The notes under the pieces are model-generated. The model did not search any database and had not been told where the DNA came from. It saw only the letters and a list, made by a program, of their open reading frames with translations. A DNA stretch of 64,000 nt, taken from Hippopus hippopus (lineage: Eukaryota; Mollusca; Bivalvia; Cardiida; Cardiidae). A program made the position numbers and the translations under genes. The DNA lies in contig OX328110.1 in NCBI GenBank assembly GCA_946811185.2, forward strand, positions 18,964,456 to 19,028,455, read 5' to 3'. Positions 12,325-22,827 of this stretch are shown in pieces. How positions within the stretch are numbered: position 1 is the stretch's first letter; each line of letters starts with the position of its first letter.

Positions 12325-12855
12325 TTGGATAAATGGATTGAGGGGTGGATGTATGAATTTATGGTATTTAACACTGTCTTTGACATAGTTTCAATTACAC
12401 CAGTAATTTTACGAGAAACTCGAATGTTTTCTGCAGAAGTTTTCAGAGAGTAGAATATGTCGTTTGGAAGAGTGCTACTGCCTGCTAAAATTTGCCGGGC
12501 AGTGTCAAGTAAACATATCTGCACAAATTTGTTGTTGTACGAATTATGATTCAATTATCTGAGGGGAAAAATCCTTTTCCCCCGTTTCTATAATTTGCAT
12601 ATTTTCATATTATCTTCAACGTTTGAAATAGATTACCTTTGAAAGCTTAGTAATGGTGAAAATTCCTAACACATCGCCCACCACGCCACTCTCAGGACTA
12701 TCAGTCCTTTCATTTTGATAGCTTGGAAGTTATGGCCTGAACAGAAATTCAAGTGAAAAGTTGGCTATTTCAGAAGTCAAGGGTAGATAATTTCAGAATA
12801 TAAACAACAATCCAAATTTTGAGAGTCACATGCACAACTAGACATCATGGGGATT

Positions 12856-13345
12856 CATTGTGGCAAGTTTGAAGTAGATCTAATTCCGATGGAAATTGTA
12901 GGAGTTGCGCACACAAATAACTGCTAACGGACGGACGGACGACCGGACGACCGGGTGTATAACATAATACGACCCTTCGGGCATGACACCCTGTATAAAT
13001 GACTATTGCTCCACTGAGACGGTTTACGCCGTGCTGGTTCACATAGCAGTCTGCGTTTTGGTCCAATCTATTAATACGTGTACGTAAGACTCCAGTTCTT
13101 CAGTGCGTACACGACCACATCGTGTACTGAATGAAGAAATCGGAAATAGCGGGCACGTCATCGTGCCCCCAAGACGAAATTTCATCAGTCCGTGCACGAC
13201 CGTCGGGCACCCAACGAGTTTTCCTTCATTGAGTACACGACAGTCGGGCACCCAAGAAGTTTTCCTTCATTGAGTACACGACAGTCGTACTCGCAATATG
13301 AATTTTCTTCAGTGCGTACACGACGGTCGGGTAAATAGTCACTTT
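12856..13345. repeat. Right arm of long inverted repeat
   Basis: Inverse complement of 11360-11867. The two arms are separated by about 990 bp. The copies differ by small indels and substitutions, so this is not a recent perfect duplication. Confidence 0.85.
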
Positions 13346-14886
13346 CTTAATTTTAGTGTCATTTAATGTCATGGCCCTCTGTCTGTTGTGTGTCTGTCCA
13401 TCCGTGGGTGCATTAACTTTTATTTCAAACATCTTCTCTGACACTACCCAACCAGTTTTGATGAAAGTTCACAGAAATGATCCTGTCATTGCCCTCTTCA
13501 GAATTTCTTCAAAGTATTTGATGTCAGTGAAAACTCTGGTTGCTATGGCACTAAAACTGATTTGCTATGGCAGCAAAACTGAAAAATATCAAAAATCCTT
13601 AAAGATCTTCTTGTTCGAAACTGATAGACCGCCCTAGGCTACCAAATTTGGTATGTAACTTCATCTGGTGGACCTGTACAAAAAGTCTTCAAATTATAGC
13701 CGAGGGGTCAAAATTGGCCCTGCCCCAGGGGCCACAAGTTTCACATTGGCTTATTATGATACAGTAAAAAATTTTAAAATCTTCCTGTTCCTAACCATAA
13801 GGCCTAGGGCTACCAAATCTGGCATGTAGCTTTTTCTAGGAGACCTCTACTAATGGTTATTCAAATTATAGTCCTAGGGTCAATATTTGCCCCACTCCAG
13901 GGTTCGCAAGTTTTACATAGGCTTATATAGTGAAAACATCAAAAATATTCTTGTTTTTTACCTGTAAGGCCTAGGGCTACCAAGTTTAGCATACAGCTTC
14001 ATCTAGTAGACCTCTACCATGATTGGCCCCAGTCATAGTCCTTTGGGTCAAAATTGGCCCTACCATAGGGATTAAAAGTCTTTTACTTGGGCTTATATAT
14101 GGAAAACTAAAAGAACCTGGTTCTTAACTGTATGATTTATCAAAATTTACATGAAGCTTCATCAAGTTGACCTCTAGCAAGATTTAGAATAGCACTGGGG
14201 TTAGCGGGGGTGGGGGGGGGGGTGGGGGTGGGGGTGGTTTAACACGGTTAACAAGGCTTATATAGGGAAAAATTAAAAAATCTTCCTGTATTTCATGGCA
14301 ATATGATTTATGTCTATTGATCAAGGGAAATAACTCCTGTTCACTTTTAACATATATACATGTACATAGTTTGTAAACATTTACTTCCCTTGATTATCAG
14401 GCTGCTCTATTGATTGGTGTTGGGTATTCAAATTTCTTGGATAGAAAGTTTTAACTTAAAGTGATTTATTTTGATCTAAATTTTTCTGCTCAGATGAGTT
14501 GCATATTTTATGAAGTGAGAGTTGTATGATTCAATTTTTTGTTCCAGAACTTTTACGTTCATGCCACTGAAAAATGTTTTCTTCGTCTAGTTTTGGAAAT
14601 GTCCTTTACATCAAAGCGCTCTTTATTACAGTTAATTAATATTGGGAAAGCACAATCCTTGATTAGACCAGCGTGTATAAAGTTGTATTCACTGATGTCA
14701 TCTTTGCATTTGAAAAAAAAAAAATGAAGGGGTGGGGAGAGAGACGGCTGGCTATTTTCTCTATGAAAGTTTTTTGCCATACATATTCATCATGATTTGT
14801 GTCTTTGTCAATGCCAGTTAAGCAAATGATACCTGGTACATCCTGTAAAAGCCAGTGAACTGATACAGGGCCATCATGGCCCTTTT
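13346..14886 (+). mobile_element. Helitron-like element with ~168-bp tandem units
   Basis: Units recur at about 13630, 13803 and 13969, each with GGCCTAGGGCTACCAAAT-type text, an ATGTAGCTT-type block and GGCTTATATAG. The right end is the hairpin GGGCCATCATGGCCC (14868-14882). The same family occurs in reverse at 57391-58625. Confidence 0.6.
14196..14237 (+). repeat. G-rich tract with potential G-quadruplex
   Basis: Runs of 4-11 G separated by single T (GGGGGTGGGGGTGGGGGTGG) lie inside the tandem array. Several runs of at least three G with one-base loops meet the quadruplex rule. Confidence 0.7.
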
Positions 14887-15001
14887 GTTTTCTTTTCTTG
14901 GTACTTTATTTCTCTGTTATTTATTGATGGTTTGCCAGTTTTACATCTGATTTTCATTTCTTTACTTGTAGCATTCACCTTTTGGTGGAGTATAATCATT
15001 T

Positions 15002-15240
15002 AAAACCTTTACCAAACAATCCCGAGTTTTAACAACCCTTGTGATGAAGGTTTTTGAAAACATTGTGGAAAAAGGAGAAATTGCTGGTAACCAGCATTTT
15101 CTCCTTTTTCCACAATGTTTTCTATCCTCCCTAAATCTGGTTTCAGTTTTTGAATCAAAGTTATTTTCTCGTCTCAAATGCTTCCAGTTTGTACAAGTCT
15201 AAAGCAATAACCTTGTCTGAATATTTTAGTCTTAAGTGAC
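15002..15240 (+). mobile_element. Family A MITE
   Basis: CTTTACCAAACAATCCCGAG at the left and a nearly perfect hairpin in the centre. Both arms share GTGGAAAAAGG / CCTTTTTCCAC in place of the usual GTGGGAAAAGG. Confidence 0.75.
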
Positions 15241-15419
15241 AATCAGTTCATTTGACCTTTTCCATCATGAAAAGACATTTTGGCGCCAGTCTGGGGCAGA
15301 AGCATAAGATTTAAATTATCAGTACAAATCTGTATGGGCAGTGATTCCTTTTGACACAATGTTTTCAAAAGTAGTCTGCTTCAAACTGACAAAAAACTTA
15401 CCTGTAGATTTTAACTGGT

Positions 15420-15653
15420 TTAACTCTACCAGATGACAACAATTCAGACCTATACAAATTTAATGCTTTTGAAGACATTTAATGGTAAATTAAATTGGCT
15501 GTATTTGACGGGATTTGTCTCTGAAAGGGTAGAAAACATTGCGGGAAAAGGAGAAAATGCTGGTTACCAGCATTTTCTCCTTTTCCCACAATGTTTTCAA
15601 AAGCCTTTTTCATCAGTGTCATTAAAACCAGGTATTGTTTGGTAAAGGGTTAA
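15420..15653 (-). mobile_element. Family A MITE, full length, 24 bp before the LRR exon
   Basis: TTAACTCTACCAGATGAC to GGTAAAGGGTTAA with a perfect GGAGAAAATGCTGGTTACCA centre. It lies immediately upstream of the LRR 3' splice site. Confidence 0.9.
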
Positions 15654-15660
15654 CATGTCT

Positions 15661-15677
15661 TTTTTTTTTCTTACAGG
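15661..15677 (+). promoter_or_regulatory. Candidate 3' splice site of the LRR gene (5' UTR intron)
   Basis: A run of T followed by CTTACAG lies 17 bases before the LRR ATG, with AG at 15675-15676. This is a textbook polypyrimidine tract plus acceptor. The coding exon would therefore start at 15677 with a 17-base 5' UTR segment, and the promoter and first exon lie upstream at an unidentified place. An ordinary T-run is the alternative reading. Confidence 0.6.
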
Positions 15678-15693
15678 TGACTAGAATCTCACA

Positions 15694-17220
15694 ATGAAAT
15701 GGTTTTCTATACTATGTGCAGCTACCCTGGCATTCTCTCTCCTAGCAACAAAAGCTGCCGTTGACACATGTACATTCTTGGCTGACTCGTCAGACATGGT
15801 AATCCTGAACTGTAGTTACACTGTGTTAGAAGATCTCAAGCAACCACATGTTACTAGCAAGACAACAGTGGTGGACTTAAGCCACAGTCAGCTGTATGGT
15901 TTACCAGTATTTGTTAATGCTACAGTGGTGCCAAACATAAGAAGTCTTAATCTGACTCATAATCAAATACATGATGAACTATCTAATTTTGTAGATTTCA
16001 CAAAGCTAAGTTTAATAGATTTAAGTTTTAATCGGGTTGAAGATATGGCTAAATTTCGATGTCCACCTAACTTAGTGAAATTATCTTTAGCTAATAATGA
16101 GATTGTTGGTTTAAAGATGCAAATAGATTGTGCTAAAGTGAGAGAATTATACTTGCAAAATAATGAAATATCTGATATAGAAATAGATGCTTTGGACAAA
16201 CAGGATGAAGATGTATTGTGTGAGCTTCGAGTTTTGAACCTAACTGTCAATCATCTTAAACAGGTGAAAGATAGGCATTTTATGGCATTTAGAAAACTGG
16301 AGAAATTGTATCTTGCACATAACAGGATAGAGAGTATAGAAGAGGGTAGCTTTAGTGAGATGCCGTATCTTGAAAAACTGGACCTTTCAAATAATGACAT
16401 CCGAACACTTCCAAGGAATCTTTTCAGTGAACATGAATATCTTAAATATTTAGATTTGTCTGGAAATCAGCTTCAGACAATCCCTAGCAAATTGCCAATG
16501 TTAGATTGGTTAGATGTATCCTTTGGTAGAATACAGTCAGTATCAGAAAACTACAGTTCAATTCTGTACCCTGTAAGGGTGTTTTTGATTGGAGGAAATC
16601 CATTTGAATGTACATGTCAGATGCTTTGGTTAAAAGAATTGTTTGATGTTCGGAAATATCTGATGAAATATTTGAAAGGAATTGACTTATCTAAGTTTGT
16701 ACCTATTTGTGATAAACCAATGAAATTAAGAGGAAAGCTATGGGATGATCTTGAGGACAAAATGTTTGCTTGCACTGGATTGGCTGCTGAAGATTTGAAA
16801 GTAACCAATGAAAAGATAGCTGGGGTCTTGAATGAAAAAGATGTCCTTAAAATCACAAACATCACTGAAAACTCAATCAGTGTAAAATGGAACATTATAT
16901 CGACTGTAGAAGTAAACTCAGTCAAACTGAGTTTTTATCGGTTTGGAAAGAAAAAAGAGAGTTTGGAAACAGTTCGAGTTGCCTCAAGAACAAATACCTA
17001 TTCTATCCAAAGTCTTGAGGCTAGTACTCCTTATATAGTCTGCCTGTCCTTCAGTGTAGAAAAAGTAATGGAGCATTGCATAGAAATTATGACAAAAGAG
17101 AAACCTGCAGTTAAATTTTTATTTGATAAATTGATTTCAGTTTTGAATATAAGGGTAGTCCTAGTTACCATAATTGTAGGCATAGTAACTGTGATATACA
17201 AATACAAGCTTGTAACTTAA
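15694..17220 (+). CDS. LRR / fibronectin type III single-pass membrane protein, 508 aa
   Basis: Seen: an uninterrupted 508-codon frame. Residues 1-21 (MKWFSILCAATLAFSLLATKA) form a signal peptide. About ten leucine-rich repeats follow, roughly residues 55-285, with the LxxLxLxxNxI pattern (for example LEKLDLSNNDIRTLP and LKYLDLSGNQLQTIP). A cysteine-flanked LRR C-terminal cap comes next (NPFECTCQMLW ... ICDKP ... FAC), then a fibronectin-III-like stretch at about 385-465 (ITENSISVKWN, ASTPYIVCLSF). A hydrophobic segment at about 483-502 (VVLVTIIVGIVTVIY) and a six-residue basic tail end the protein. Known: this architecture belongs to cell-surface adhesion or recognition proteins. Inferred: a type I plasma-membrane protein with an extracellular LRR domain and almost no cytoplasmic signalling region. 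The ATG at 15694 is chosen because it directly precedes the signal peptide. The coding part has no intron, but a 3' splice site at 15676 implies an upstream untranslated exon. The exact family and ligand are not recognised. Confidence 0.9.
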   Translation: MKWFSILCAATLAFSLLATKAAVDTCTFLADSSDMVILNCSYTVLEDLKQPHVTSKTTVVDLSHSQLYGLPVFVNATVVPNIRSLNLTHNQIHDELSNFVDFTKLSLIDLSFNRVEDMAKFRCPPNLVKLSLANNEIVGLKMQIDCAKVRELYLQNNEISDIEIDALDKQDEDVLCELRVLNLTVNHLKQVKDRHFMAFRKLEKLYLAHNRIESIEEGSFSEMPYLEKLDLSNNDIRTLPRNLFSEHEYLKYLDLSGNQLQTIPSKLPMLDWLDVSFGRIQSVSENYSSILYPVRVFLIGGNPFECTCQMLWLKELFDVRKYLMKYLKGIDLSKFVPICDKPMKLRGKLWDDLEDKMFACTGLAAEDLKVTNEKIAGVLNEKDVLKITNITENSISVKWNIISTVEVNSVKLSFYRFGKKKESLETVRVASRTNTYSIQSLEASTPYIVCLSFSVEKVMEHCIEIMTKEKPAVKFLFDKLISVLNIRVVLVTIIVGIVTVIYKYKLVT

Positions 17221-17450
17221 CCTTTTACCACACAATGCCAACTTGTAATGACCTTGGGATGAAAGACTTTCAAAAACATTATGAGAAAAAGAGGCAATGC
17301 TGGTAACTGAGCAACAAAATTGTAGACTTGTCCAAGTTGAAAGCATTTTTAGACTGCATCATATTAGGCTAAAATAAAGGAATTTGTCTTGATTGGATAG
17401 AAAAGAATGTGGAAAAGGAAGAAATTGCTGGTTACCATGAAGTAGTTGGA
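17217..17450 (+). mobile_element. Family A MITE, degraded; its TTAA contains the LRR stop codon
   Basis: TTAACCTTTTACCACACAAT starts at 17217, and the LRR TAA is 17218-17220. Internal parts are rearranged, and a second TIR-like block (GAGCAACAAAATTGTAGACT) starts at about 17310. Confidence 0.7.
17373..17378 (+). terminator. Candidate polyadenylation signal AATAAA after the LRR gene
   Basis: AATAAA lies about 150 bases after the stop codon, inside a degraded family A MITE copy. It is the first such hexamer downstream of the stop, so the transposon may supply the transcript end. No cleavage site can be seen from sequence alone. Confidence 0.35.
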
Positions 17451-17509
17451 AAGTAACTGCAACTGACAAATTGATATTGGTACAAATGGGCTGTAGTTCT
17501 CTGATTTAC

Positions 17510-17626
17510 TCAAAAACATTTTAGGAAAAGGAGAAAATGCTGACTACCAACATTTTCTTCTTTTCCCATAATGCTTTCAAAAGCTCTTCTCAGGGTTGTT
17601 AAAATTGGGGTTTTTAGAAAAGGAGT
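17510..17626 (-). mobile_element. Family A MITE fragment
   Basis: Hairpin (GGAAAAGGAGAAAATGCTGA ... TTCTTCTTTTCCC) plus the right arm AAAGCTCTTCTCAGGG. Confidence 0.65.
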
Positions 17627-17634
17627 AAATATAC

Positions 17635-17940
17635 TAGTAACCAGCATTTTCTCCTTTTCCCAAGATGTTTTGTACTATTTCAAAGACAGAAATCATTTTT
17701 TGAGCAGCAGTTAATTTGTCGTCTACAAATGCTTTGAATCTGGCCGTGTGATCTACAAATGCTTTGAATCTGGTCATGTGACCTACATATGGTTTGATTC
17801 TGGTCATATGATCTGCATATGCCTTGAATCTGGTCATGTGATCTATGTATGCTATGGATCTTGCCATGTGATCTACTTATGCTTTGAATCTGTTCATGTG
17901 ATCTACAGATGCTTTGAATCTGGTCAAGTCTAAAAATGTT
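17635..17940 (+). mobile_element. Family A MITE expanded by an internal minisatellite
   Basis: Half hairpin CCAGCATTTTCTCCTTTTCC, then the usual right arm up to GTCGTCTACAAATGCTTTGA, then the array, then the normal end CTGGTCAAGTCTAAAAATG. Confidence 0.75.
17722..17930 (+). repeat. 30-bp minisatellite, seven units
   Basis: Unit like TCATGTGATCTACAAATGCT then TTGAATCTGG, about seven copies with substitutions. It derives from the MITE segment GTCTACAAATGCTTTGAATT, tandemly amplified. The frame it opens on the minus strand (repeats of DHMTRFKAYA) is not a gene. Confidence 0.9.
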
Positions 17941-18299
17941 TCATTCAGTACAGAGTAAAATCATAGGTAATTGCTGATTTTCCTTTTAAAGGACATTTCT
18001 GAAATTCTCTGCAACAAACTTTGTTTCCAGAAGTGGGTCTAGAGTTGGTACTGTTACATTCCTCATTTTTGTATATTACCATTACAACTTGGCTGTTACA
18101 ATATAAAAGATAGTTTATGCTATCAGCTTTTAAATAAAATGTCAATTATGAAGTAGTCCATTCCTCTTATTTCAACAACCTCTTATATGATAGCTTGTCA
18201 GACAAAGGGACTTTTCACTTCAGGAAAAAAGAACCTTTTGAACCTTCATGAAACAACCCCTGATTGATAAGAAATCTGAGAAAGAAGGCTTTTGTTTGA

Positions 18300-18465
18300 A
18301 CATCTCCTAGGAAAAAGGCTTTTGAAAACATTGCATGCAAAGGAGGAAGTGCTGGTTCTCCCATAATAGGCCCTATTATCTACCATTTCAAAGACAGATC
18401 CACCCTGTCAACTACATAAATTTTAAATTTTCACCTGTCCAAAATTTTACAAATAAGGTAACTTG
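18300..18465 (+). mobile_element. Family A MITE, degraded
   Basis: AAGGCTTTTGAAAACATTGC, a broken hairpin, TTTCAAAGACAGA and ACCTGTCCAAAATTTT remain in the normal order. Confidence 0.55.
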
Positions 18466-18684
18466 TTAACCTTTCCTTCACAATCCCATGTTTGAAACTA
18501 CCCTAAGGAACAAGGCTTTTGAAAACATTGTAGGAAAAGGAGAAAATGCTAGTAACCAGCATTTTCTCCTTTTCCCACAACATTTTCAACACTTCTGATA
18601 ATAAATATCACCTTTTGAATCACATTTTAAATGTTGTCTGCAAAGGCTTTCTAAAAGTAAACTTTCTTTGTTTGGTAGAGTTAA
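18466..18684 (+). mobile_element. Family A MITE, full length
   Basis: TTAACCTTTCCTTCACAATC to TTGGTAGAGTTAA, with an almost perfect hairpin. Confidence 0.85.
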
Positions 18685-18720
18685 AAGCTTATATGTATGA
18701 ACTTCCTGCTGACAACATTT

Positions 18721-19395
18721 CTAGCTCATTTAGATGAAGTCTGAGAGGAGCTATTGCACTGTCTCTGGTGTCTGTGTTGGAGTCGTGTGTCCACATTTAG
18801 TGTTTACCTTTAAGTTTTCTGAGAGCTCCCCATTTTCCAAACTATATGATGGATTTGGTCCATATTTGCTTTGATAATAGACACAGGTCCAAAGTTTCTT
18901 TCAGCAGTACCCCCACCCATGCCCATGATTCTAGGATAAAGGTTATAGACTAAGAAATTTTACATTAAATTTTTTGAAGAGCTCACATTTTCCAGACCAT
19001 ATGATGGATTTGGTTCATATTTGGCTTGATGACAGACACAGGTCCAAACTTTCAATGAGCAATACCCTAGCTATACCAGTGATCTTAAGGTCAAGGTCAC
19101 AGGTTTGAAATTTCATGTTAAAGTTTCCTAGAGCTCCTATTTTCCAGACCGAATTATCAATTTGGTTCATATTTAGTATTATGATGGATGTAGGTCCAGT
19201 TTCATTCAGCTTTTCCCCTGCCCAAACCTGTGGCTAAAAGGTCAATATTTAGCTATTGCACTAACGCTGGAGATGATGTTGGGTCTTTTGTCCAAGGCTG
19301 GGACCCTGCTGCTGTTTCCAAACTTTCCAGGCACTGTAATCCCTAACAAATAACTTTTTAAGGCAAGTTGTGCTGTCTGTTGACAGTTCTTGTTT
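18721..19395 (+). repeat. Three ~150-165-bp tandem units in a Helitron-like element
   Basis: GAGCTC...ATTTTCCAGACCATATGATG recurs at about 18832, 18999 and 19140 with GGTTCATATTTG and ACACAGGTCCAAA. The edges GAGGAGCTATTGCAC and CTGTTGACAGTTCTTG resemble bivalve Helitron-type termini, but no clear terminal hairpin plus CTAG is seen. Confidence 0.6.
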
Positions 19396-19399
19396 CATC

Positions 19400-20300
19400 T
19401 TGCTGCATACCACTTTCAAAAATGTTGTTGCAGATGGCAAAGCTGCTTGTTACAATGATGCAAACTCGTTTATGTGAATTTGGTAGAGCCAACCCCTTGT
19501 GATGGTTCAACATTCATGTGGCTAGAATTGAAATGCTACTGATGTTTCCTATTTACATATATATAATGGATATTGTTCAAAAAGACAAATTTGTAACAAA
19601 AATTGAAGTGTTTGTGCTTTAATCAAAGAGAATAAAATCCTTGCCCAATATATAATTTAGATAAATAAATACATACAGAAGCAATGAACACCATTATACA
19701 TGTATTGGTAATAAATACATACAGAAGCAATAAACACTTTTATATCAGTAATAATTACATACAGAAGCAGTGAACACCATATCGGTAATGTTTCTAGGCC
19801 AGGGCAAATACTATAAAAGTGGACATTATTGCGGGTCTAAAACTTTGCAAATTACCAAACGTGTACTAACCTTATGGATGTTTTAATTTCCGCGGGAGTT
19901 CAAGACAGAGTTCCAAAATTTATATCCTAACTGTGTACTGTAAATCTAACTTATTATTCCATGTAATACATTTCCATTTTTTTACTTCGATGAAACATGT
20001 TTAATTGGCAGTATTAACCGCCTCTAGACTGGTATTCTGGTCAACTTTGATGAAATAAGGCACTCATTGATGTCGACAAGGGTCCCAGTCAATTGCTCCC
20101 ACATGACTCGATGTCTTTGTAATATAATGTAGGTTAAAAGTTTCCATGGCAGATGTCTTTGTAATTTTTATTCTGCTACATTGCTGGTTTAACAGTATAC
20201 AGCAATCAAATGAAACTATCCAGGACAAACACTGGACAGAAAGAAAAACATCGTCTTAAAAAAGGATATTCATAACACAAAGGATGAACAGTTTAAGAAA
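19400..20300. other. Mostly unrecognised DNA
   Basis: Apart from the three short repeats at 19662-19790, I see no gene, RNA or known repeat. Confidence 0.4.
19662..19790 (+). repeat. Three copies of a ~45-bp tandem repeat
   Basis: AATAAATACATACAGAAGCA and a variable tail occur three times. Confidence 0.8.
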
Positions 20301-21196
20301 AGTATAACTCTTTTTCTCAATAGTATTGAAAGCTTTGGGGGAAAAGGAGTAATTTCTTGTGACCTTTATAGGATGAGAGCAGTTGCTTGGTTCCAGCAGT
20401 TTGCCCTTTCCTTACAATGTTTTCAACAAGTCTACTGCAGGAATGTAAAAAGTCATATTTGCACAGCAAAGAGATACACCCTATACATGTATCGCTGGTG
20501 GAAAAAGTGAATTGTAAGGCTAGGCTTAAAGCTGCCAACACACTGCCAGACTCATAATAATATCCATACTTTGAATTAAATTTGCCTGTAATTTGATCCC
20601 AAATTTGTTTACTTTTGGCAGCTAGTGGGCTACATTTTCGTACAGTAACATCAAAAGTGCTTAATTACCTACGGTATTCCTAGTGCACTAAATTGCTTCA
20701 GCTACTCATACACGATTGAAACACCATTCATTCACTCGAAAATGAAATTCTCTTACATACGAAATTGCCTAATCAAGAGACCCCGACTTGATATCCTTCT
20801 CTAAAATGTTTTTTTCGAAAGATCTTAACCTTGCATACTGCAAGTCTAAAACAGAAGGGCCAAATTTAAATTAACACTGCAGAGAATAATCTAGTTACTT
20901 GTTACATAAAAAACTCAAATTACTGGCAGAAAAAGTGTACTAGTTCATGTACAAGTATATAAACTTCAACCAGGGCATGCTGTGGTTTATGTATTTATTG
21001 TAGTATAAAAAATTATTTCAGATACATGTATGTGATAGCAGCCAGTGCACCTATCCATGTGTTTCTGGAGTTCCTTTGTACTATGTGAAACTTTCTTTCC
21101 AAGATGACTTCCAACACACTGATAAACAAAGTCAAAACAATGAGAGAAGTGGATCTTTCAGATGCTGAGGTGAAGTGTGCACGTGACTTCAACATG

Positions 21197-21405
21197 TTAA
21201 ATCCTTTACCACACGGCAATATAATAGACTTGCCCAAACAGAAAGCATATGCAGATGCCAAATTAAATGTGGCTAAAACTGTGGTCTTTGGCAGGGTAGA
21301 AAACATTGTAGGAGAAGAAGAAAATGCTGGTTACCAGCATTTTCTCCTCCTACAATGTGTTCAAAAGTCTTCTTTCTCAAGTTCATTAAAAGTCTTCATA
21401 ATTCC
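21197..21405 (-). mobile_element. Family A MITE
   Basis: TTAAATCCTTTACCACACGG at one end; hairpin GAAGAAAATGCTGGTTACCA with the shared variant TGTAGGAG / CTCCTACA on both arms. Confidence 0.75.
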
Positions 21406-21600
21406 AACTTCCAATGACCCCCAGGAAGAAATTTTTTGAATACATTGTTGGAAAAGGAGAAAATGCTCTTAACCATTGTTTTCTCCTTTTCCCACTATGT
21501 CTTCTATCAGGGACAACTTTCTTCATTCAAGCCACCTTTGTCATCTACAAACTTTCCATTAAGACAAGTTTAGAATTTCATTGAGTGATAAAAGAGTTAA
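21406..21600 (+). mobile_element. Family A MITE, degraded
   Basis: Hairpin arms GTTGGAAAAGGAGAAAATGC and TTTTCTCCTTTTCCCAC; end GATAAAAGAGTTAA at 21600. Confidence 0.65.
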
Positions 21601-22736
21601 ATAAGTAAAACAGATTTGACTGTGTAATCTATATTGTGTGCAGCAGCAGCTGAAATTGCTGTTTGAATCCTAGGGGTTTAGATCAAATGGAGGTCTCTTG
21701 ATGGCATAAGGATTAGCTTGCGTACTGTTCAAAGATGACTATTTCATTGGTATGAAACATCCTGTATAATGCTTGAATTAAGAATTCCTTTAAGTCACTT
21801 GAACACAAACAGAAAAACATTTTATTTCATCCAAAATTTTCAGTATCCTTTACATAGCAGCATACTGCATGAATAAAGAATAAGTACACATTTCAAAACA
21901 TGCTTTCTTTTTACACACCAAAATGCAATACTATCATTATCAATCTAACTTCTAAATCAGCTGTCTGATTGGCCAATACCAACTGCCAATAAACAGAATG
22001 GCAGTCTTTGTACATTTAATTCAAAGTGAGAATAGTACTGCAATTGGTTATGTTTGATAGTTACTGTAAGTATATGAATTGCACAAAGATATTCATTGCT
22101 GAAAGAAATACAGTGAACATAACTGTAAATCTACATGAAAGATATTCTCTGCCAGGACAGTTTACATAACACTCACACATTTTGTTATACCCCATATGGT
22201 AAAGAATAACAGTTTTAGATTGTGTACATAGATGAGAAATCGGCAGTTCATTGGTATATACAAGGATATTTCTAATGTGAAGACTGAAAACTATTCTACC
22301 ATAAAATATGAATTTCTTTTATATTTTAAAACATGAAAATCATTGCATATAAAAGCAAGAACATGTATACTGCAAAATAATACATCCATGAAGCTGAGTA
22401 AAAATTACACTTTGTCAAACTTGTCACAAGTAACTAATTTGACTCAATTGGAATAATTCCCAAAACCTTCTGGTAAATGCTAGGTTACAAGGAAGATACA
22501 AGTTCTAAAATGAAAAACTGCTTCAAGTATATGGCAAAAGGGACTAGAAAAGATAAATCTGCTACATTAGTGTTTTCCTTGATAAATATATCAATTATGT
22601 TGCCATAGCAAACAAGATGAATTTTTACAGTAGGGATAAATGCATGTGACAGTGTTTCCTCTCTGCTTCACGTATGTCAGCATGCTTAATGTTTGTTGCA
22701 GTAACAGCTTAATAGACTGATAGTCTGATTTACCAC
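21600..22736 (-). other. Probable BIVM 3' UTR and flank
   Basis: AT-rich sequence between the BIVM stop and the end of the last family A MITE copy. I see no conserved repeat, RNA gene or ORF in it; most is probably 3' UTR. Confidence 0.4.
21821..21826 (-). terminator. BIVM: Candidate polyadenylation signal for BIVM
   Basis: AATAAA on the minus strand, about 0.9 kb past the BIVM stop. The region 21827-22736 between them contains no repeat I recognise and no ORF, as expected for a 3' UTR. Transcript data would be needed to fix the end. Confidence 0.4.
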
Positions 22737-22827
22737 CTACAGCAGTGCACTAGTCTCTGAACTTGTTGTACTTTCATCACACATCCCTTCTTCATCCTCA
22801 TCGTCATCCACAAGGAATAAATCATAC
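22737..22827 (-). CDS. BIVM: BIVM terminal coding exon 9 (acidic tail)
   Basis: Acceptor ACATTTTAAG at 22829-22828. Joined to exon 8 it gives [15 protein letters not shown] then [15 protein letters not shown] and TAG. Frame is maintained and the acidic, serine-rich end fits a real C-terminus. The exon's 5' edge is homologous to the neighbouring 30-bp minisatellite, so nearby units offer competing acceptors. One at about 22891 would read in frame through two extra repeat-derived decapeptides into the same tail. No vertebrate homology confirms it. Confidence 0.7.

Noticed and set aside
17634..17867. Minus-strand ORF with repeated MTRFKAYADH
   Set aside because: Minisatellite inside a MITE, not a gene.
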